Origin: Euryodendron excelsum
Lineage: Eukaryota > Streptophyta > Magnoliopsida > Ericales > Pentaphylacaceae
Direction: 5' to 3'
Assembly (NCBI GenBank): GCA_033060915.1
Contig: CM065394.1
Coordinates: 32,439,501 to 32,503,500 of the forward strand
Length of the DNA stretch: 64,000 nucleotides
The position numbers and the translations under genes were made by a program. The notes under the pieces are model-generated. The model had not been told where the DNA came from and did not search any database. It was given only the letters and a program-made list of their open reading frames with translations. Positions within the stretch are counted from its first letter, which is position 1. Every line of letters begins with the position of its first letter. Of this stretch, positions 59,201 through 64,000 are shown piece by piece.

Positions 59201-60678
59201 GTTTTGATGTGAAAACAAGAGGTTTTGGAAACCTAGGTTTGGGGCAAAGTTTGAAAACCATGTTTTTGGAAAGAAAATTAGGGTTTTCTAATCGTGGGCT
59301 CTAGGGCTTGACTTGGGCTTCTAAGGAAAGAGTTGTTGGAAAATGCGTTCTTGGAAACGAAGGTTTTCTAGAAGGGAATCTTAGGTAGGAGTTTTTGGAA
59401 AGCGAGTTTGAAGATAGAGTTTTTGGAAAAAGAATTTAAAGAGAAGGAGTTTTGGAAAGAAAGTTTTTAGAAACAAGTTTTTTTTTGGAAGGAAATCCTA
59501 GAGGGGAGTTTCTAGAAGGGAGATTTTGGAAAGAGAGTTTTTTAGAAAGATTTTTGGAAGGAGATTGTTGGAGAGAGTTTTTAGGAAAGTGAATTTAAGG
59601 AGTGTTTTTAGAAAGTGAATTTTGACGAGAAAGAGTTTTTGGAAAGGAGTTGAAAAAGGAAGCTTTGAAAAATAGATTTGGGAGGGAGTTTTTAAAAACA
59701 ATTTTGGAGAGGAGAGTTTTAGGAAAGTATGTTGAAAAAGAAATTTTTAGGAAGAGATTTGAAAAGAGAATTTTTTGGAAAGTATGAAAACGTCTCACTT
59801 CCCTAAAGCGATTCTAGCCATAAGAGGGCTAGAACCACTTTAAGAAAGTGGTTTTGAAAACGACAAAGGTTGAAAATATGGACCATGTTGGTCACTTTAA
59901 ATGTAACACTTTCCTAAAGCAATCCTAGCCGTGAAAAGACTAGAATCACCCTAGGATTGTGATTTTGAAAACATGTTTTTGAAAAAGAGGATTTTGATGC
60001 AATTTTGAAAACGAGTTTGAAAACGATTTTGAAAACAACTTTGAAAACGGTTTTTGGAAGATGCAAGATCATGATATGCACAATGCAATTTTGGGGTCGT
60101 GAACATACAAGGCTAAGGCTTCACCACATAATCAAGGGGGCCGGACCCACGTGGTCTCTAGTTAGACTAGAAGAAAGCCCCCGACACGGTGACTCTCCAA
60201 TAGCCCAATCCTACACATGGACCAGGAATCCCTTTGTTTCAAGCATGCAAAGAAAGGGGGGGAAAGAGATGGGAGATTAAAATAGAGAAAACCCAAGTGG
60301 GTTAGGAGAGAGAAGAGAGAAGAGAGAAGGGGGGAAGTGCGAAAATTTAAATAGGGAGCTTACCGTATGTCTTGTTATTTTGCACGCCTTGCTTTCTTCG
60401 GTCTTCAGTCTTTGTCTTGATCTTCACCTTTAGTCTTCAAGAGTTGTCTTCAAGCTTTAGATGGTTGCTCTTCAAGTCTTTGAAGGATGGTTGAAGGCTA
60501 GTGTATGAGTGTGGGGGGTGTGTATGAGTGTATAGGAGGCTAGGGTTTAGTGTATGGTAGCTAGGGTTTGGAAAACCTAGGGAAGCTAGGGTTTAGGAGG
60601 TGCTCGAGCTCTGTATATTGAATTATATGATTTTTATGCTGAATTTGCGGATCCTTTTTCATGTTGAATGAGGCTCTG

Positions 60679-60686
60679 TATTTATA
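60679..60686 (-). promoter_or_regulatory. TATA box of LTR copy H
   Basis: TATAAATA on the minus strand in CTCTATAAATACAGAGCC. Confidence 0.78.
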
Positions 60687-61744
60687 GAGATTGGACAACA
60701 CTGGTGTCTGTTGCAATAGCGCCAGGCCAAAGTTTACACTGGCGCCACTCCAGGCCATTTTTTGGCTTGGCGCCACTAGTAGTGGCGCCAGCCATTTAGG
60801 AAATGTTTAAGGTCGGCAAGCAACGTATCTTTGACTAGATTTGGGCGCCTGTACTAGTGACTACCATGCAATTTTTAGCCTGGCTTCACTAGGAGTGGCT
60901 CCGGAAAGTCCGGGAATGATTTGGAGGAGCCGGGAATGACCCGGAAGGCCGGAAAGGAGAAAGAATACTCAAAATAGTGTCCTAGAGATATTTGACTTAA
61001 AAAGTGAGGATAAGATGTGTCGGAAAGGTTGACCGAGCCTTTAGGGGCAAAACGATCAATTGAACCGGGAAACTGCCGAGACAAAGTTGGACTGTCCCGA
61101 AAGAAGACTTGGGATCTGAAAACATTATTCAGAATGTTCCCAGAGGTTTCCGATTTGATTTCCACAGCCGGCGTGGTCAGAAAAGGAGGCCGGCCCACTA
61201 GGGGCAAAACGGTCATTTCGCACCGGGTTGGCTAGAACTGACTCGGAATGATCCGAAAAGGTAAAAGGAGGTTGAGAACACTATAAAAAATAGTCTCAGG
61301 AGGTTACCGATTTGATACCCAGAGCCAGTGTGGTCGAAAAAGGAGACCGGCCCACTAGGGGCAAAACGGTCATTTTGTACCGGGTTGGCCGGAACTGACT
61401 CGGAATGATCCAGAAAGATAAAAGAAAGTTGAGAGTACTATAAAAAGCAATCTCAGAGGGTTACCGATTTGATACCCAGAGCCGGTGTGGTTCCCAGGGC
61501 ATTCGGATGCCTAGGGGCAAAATGGTTATCTTGACCGGAAAGTCTAGGAAAAGGTCCAAAGGGCAATTTGGTCATTTTTCACCGAAGTGGGCTAACGGAC
61601 ACTGGTGTTGACCTGGGTTTTGAGTGTTTCTGCCACTCTAACGGCGGTCATCGTGACACAGGGGTTTGTTGCCAATTCCCTATATCAACCTATTTGAGTA
61701 TTTCCACTACTCTAACGGTTTTGTGAGTAGTTTCGCTACTCGGA

Positions 61745-62360
61745 CCGTCTCGAGGAATAAACTGTCTCGAGAGAGGGATTAGAAAGGGGACTCATCATCT
61801 CCGAAGAGACGTGCCTGAATTGGAACCGTCTCGAGGAATAAACTGTCTCGAGAGAGGGATTGGAAAGGGGTCTTACTGTCTTCGAAACGACGTGCCTGAG
61901 TTGGAACCGTATCGAGGAATAAATTGTCTCGAGAGAGGGATTGGAAAGGAGTCTTATCGTCTTCGAAAAGACGTGTCTGGATTAGAACCGTCTCGAGGAA
62001 TAAACTGTCTCGAGAGAAGGATTGGAAAGGGAACTTATCGCCTCCGAGGAGACGTGCCTAGATTGGAACCGTCTCGAGGAATAAACTGTCTCGAGAGTGG
62101 GATTGGAAAGGGGTCTTACCGTTTTTGAAAAGACGTGCCTGGATTGGAACCGTCTCGAGGAATAAACTGTCTCGAGAGTGGGATTGGAAAGGGGACTTAT
62201 CGTCTCCGAAGAGACGTGCCTGGATTGGAACCATCTCAAGGAATAAACTGTCTCGAGAGTGGGATTGGAAAGGGGACTTATCGTCTCCGAAGAGACGTGC
62301 CTAGGATTGGAACCGTCTCGAGGAATAAACTATCTCGAGAGTGGGGTTGGAATCGAAAAG
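61745..62360. repeat. 81-bp tandem array in LTR H, seven to eight units
   Basis: Units start at 61745, 61826, 61907, 61988, 62069, 62150, 62231 and 62313 (last one partial). Each has two CTCGAG-type cores (GTCTCGAGGAATAAACTG, CTCGAGAG) and an inverted GTCTCCGAAGAGAC. Open frames through it (61811-62128, 62135-62446, 61982-62239 minus) are repeat artefacts. Confidence 0.93.
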
Positions 62361-62540
62361 GAAAGGACAATGCCCCTAAGGGCATTTTGCCTCTATTTGG
62401 GCCTGACAGGCCCGCGAAGCGTTGGACAGACAGGATTTGGACTTAAAAAATTGGTTTCAGTTGGAATATGCCCACAATGACTTAAAAACAAGTCTGGACG
62501 AAGTGTAGACTGCCGAGCGGTCAAAAATGGGGTGCTTACA

Positions 62541-62555
62541 GCTGCCCCTCTTTTT
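62541..62555 (-). other. Polypurine tract of element H
   Basis: On the minus strand AAAAAGAGGGGCAGC directly before TGTAAGCACC, matching the tract at 23445-23461. Confidence 0.8.
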
Positions 62556-62686
62556 CTGTCTTTGTTTATCAAAGACAGAAAACGACAAAAGTAAGAGTCC
62601 CATGTTGACCGCGAGGCAGTCGGAGGGACGGACTTTGGAAATCTTTCGACAACGGATAACAGGCCAAAAAGGCCTTCGAAAATGAG

Positions 62687-62700
62687 TTTTGGCGGGAAAA
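62687..62700 (+). promoter_or_regulatory. E2F-like site
   Basis: TTTTGGCGGGAAAA matches the E2F consensus (TTTSGCGGGAAA form). Single site near the proposed antisense promoter; chance occurrence is possible. Confidence 0.4.
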
Positions 62701-62726
62701 AGGGCAAAACTGCCCAGAATTTGCAA

Positions 62727-62790
62727 CTGGCGCCACTAGCAGTGGCGCGTTTGGCAGAAAATGCCTGGCGCCTCTGCTAGTGGCGCCAAG
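62727..62790. repeat. GGCGCC palindrome cluster in the internal region of element H
   Basis: CTGGCGCCACTAGCAGTGGC, CTGGCGCC and TAGTGGCGCCAAG, nearly the same as the palindromes upstream of the LTR TATA (60741-60790). Confidence 0.75.
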
Positions 62791-63869
62791 TTTGAAGTTA
62801 AAACCAGAAAATTCTAGTTCGAGCGCTTACGGGATTTTAAAGAGTTTTCGCAAATTTGTGAGGCATTGCGAGGAATCCGTCTTGAACATTGAAGGAGCAC
62901 TCCTTAGAGACCACGGGTGATTGCCGGAAGGAGCCCACGTCGCCGGAAAAGTCGCCGGAAGAGAAGATTTCGCAGGAGAACTTCTAAAACATGAGTCTTC
63001 AAATTTTGTTGATTTTGATGTGTAGAACTTCGTTTAAATCATGTGAATAGTGAAAATTGATGTTTTGATATGCTTTGAACACTTTGGTGATGTTGTTTTT
63101 GCATTTTGATGGTTGTTTGATTGAATTTGAATAATTTTCATGATTATGCGAAGAGGGTTTTCTACAAGAATAGGGGATCTGTTCCTACAGGCATGGGCAT
63201 TGGGTTTTCTGATTATATTTTTGTGCAATGTGCCTTAGAAAAATGTGTTTAACAACCGTATGAAGTTTCGTAATTTTTTGAAAACTCGGTGAATTTTTGA
63301 TTTTTTGAAAAATAGAAAAATACTTAGAAAATTTAGAAAAATGAGAACACTCAAGAAATTGATGAAATTTTTAAAGTTTGAAATTTGGAAAAATATTGGA
63401 ATATTTTTGAAAACATTTGAGGTGATTTTGAAAATTTTCGGAAGATGTTTGAAAACCATTGATTTATTTGAAAAATAAAACATGTGTTTTGAAAATTTTA
63501 AAAAATTGAAAAATGTACACGGGTGCCATTGTCATGTGATTGTTGGAAAATGCACATTTTGCATTCTGTGTTGATGTCATGGACATTGTAGGGGCCATTC
63601 TTAAACGGGACTCTGCTGAAATTTTTAGAAATTATGGAAAGAGTTAGTTAAAGTTTTAGAAATAAAATTTTTTTTTTAAATGAAAAAGGCAGAGAACCCT
63701 TGAAACTTGGTTTAAAGTTGGAAAATCAAGATGTGCATGTAGGAAATTTGTTTTATCATTTGAAATCCTTTATTTGTTTTGTTGGTGTTAGTTGTTTATT
63801 TTATTTTATTGTTATTTAGACTGCACGGGTAGTATATTAACATCTCTTACCTTGGCTTACCTTTTCAGG

Positions 63870-64000
63870 ATGGCAGATGGAGTTTTGAGTTGGCTGAGAG
63901 CCTGGCACAGTAGTTACCCTCCGGATGAGCAGGATATCTTTCGTCGGCCCTTTGGTCGGGTGGCTTCACTTCTATCAGTGCGGCTTATTCTCGGACTCAT
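63870..64000 (+). CDS. N-terminal start of DUF7745-like antisense accessory ORF, cut by window end
   Basis: ATG follows an AG acceptor; 43 codons are open to the window end. The peptide has VLSWLRAWHSSYPPDEQDI, then FGRVASLLSVRL. This resembles the start of plant DUF7745 proteins (a tryptophan-containing helix, then FG…LL.V.ld). The domain is of unknown function and occurs in retrotransposon-linked proteins. The element itself runs on the minus strand here (PPT and LTR direction), so the ORF is antisense and lies at the 3' side of the element, where Tat-lineage retrotransposons are known to carry additional antisense ORFs. The decayed piece at 8521-8937 is probably the other end of the same protein. 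Family call from memory of the motif pattern; not verified. Confidence 0.55.
   Translation, partial: MADGVLSWLRAWHSSYPPDEQDIFRRPFGRVASLLSVRLILGL

Larger units (their letters stand above)
57152..62540 (-). mobile_element. Giant LTR copy H, 3' LTR of an element extending past the window
   Basis: TGTCGCGCCCAG to GGTGCTTACA on the plus strand, 5389 bp. A PPT follows at 62541, so in true sense this is the 3' LTR of a minus-strand element whose body lies to the right. It has a purine-rich tract (57640-59790), splice donor GTAAGC (60358-60363), teloboxes (60539-60597), TATA (60679), GGCGCC palindromes (60718-60790) and an 81-bp array (61745-62360). Inserted into the Athila 3' LTR after GTTGAG. Confidence 0.93.
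62556..63869 (+). other. Probable leader and 5'-UTR intron of the antisense ORF
   Basis: Non-coding on both strands. It holds an E2F-like site, a GGCGCC palindrome cluster, a GC-rich stretch with GCCGGAA repeats (62910-62970), then AT-rich sequence ending CTTACCTTTTCAG at 63856-63868, a good 3' splice acceptor directly before the ATG at 63870. An intron from a donor somewhere after 62970 is inferred. Confidence 0.45.

Noticed and set aside
61811..62446. Repetitive 27-residue-period proteins in LTR H and LTR G
   Set aside because: The period is the 81-bp DNA repeat, divisible by three, and frames are open on both strands; no start context or conservation beyond the DNA repeat.

Overview
The window is plant nuclear DNA, almost certainly from an angiosperm, built almost wholly of nested transposable elements. 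The evidence is Ty3/gypsy gag-pol of Athila and Tat type, plant-type CACTA ends, an L1-type LINE reverse transcriptase and a captured plant beta-galactosidase exon. I see no intact host gene, rRNA, tRNA or CRISPR. The species cannot be told from the sequence.

Layout. About half of the window is one family of very long LTRs (about 4.5-5.4 kb), called here the giant-LTR family. There are eight copies: A (1-8520, minus, split by a CACTA element at 2696-6766), B (11070-15544, minus), C (16600-21320, plus), D (23462-about 26203, plus, truncated), E (32228-36770, minus), F (38810-38988, plus, fragment), G (47358-52790, minus) and H (57152-62540, minus). The true LTR direction follows from TATA boxes inside the LTRs and from polypurine tracts beside D and H. 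B, C, E and G look like solo LTRs with perfect to decayed target duplications. Between A, B, C and D lie relics of a Tat-type internal region: a minus-strand gag/pro gene cut by B and C, and a plus-strand accessory reading frame (DUF7745-like) that is antisense to the element.

26204-28745 is a 5'-truncated LINE (minus). 28762-30176 is the LTR, primer site and start of a third Ty3-like element. 30177-38809 is the 5' part of an Athila-type element (minus) carrying solo LTR E. 38989-57151 is a near full-length Athila-type element (plus): LTR, PBS, gag-pol in one frame with seven stops, a second promoter, a 3' accessory ORF interrupted by solo LTR G, a PPT and a truncated 3' LTR. The two Athila copies are head to head in fragment F. 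H is the 3' LTR of a giant-LTR element whose body runs past the window end, with the start of an antisense DUF7745-like ORF at 63870.

Most notable: in both families the accessory ORF seems to have its own promoter that reuses the motif cluster of the LTR promoter. In Athila these are GATCGATC-rich arrays just upstream of TATA, in the LTRs and again before the 3' ORF. In the giant-LTR family they are GGCGCC palindromes, upstream of the LTR TATA and again before the antisense ORF. The giant LTRs also carry a conserved splice donor downstream of their TATA box, followed by about 2 kb of pyrimidine-rich sequence (sense strand), and variable 81-bp and 29-bp arrays in U3.
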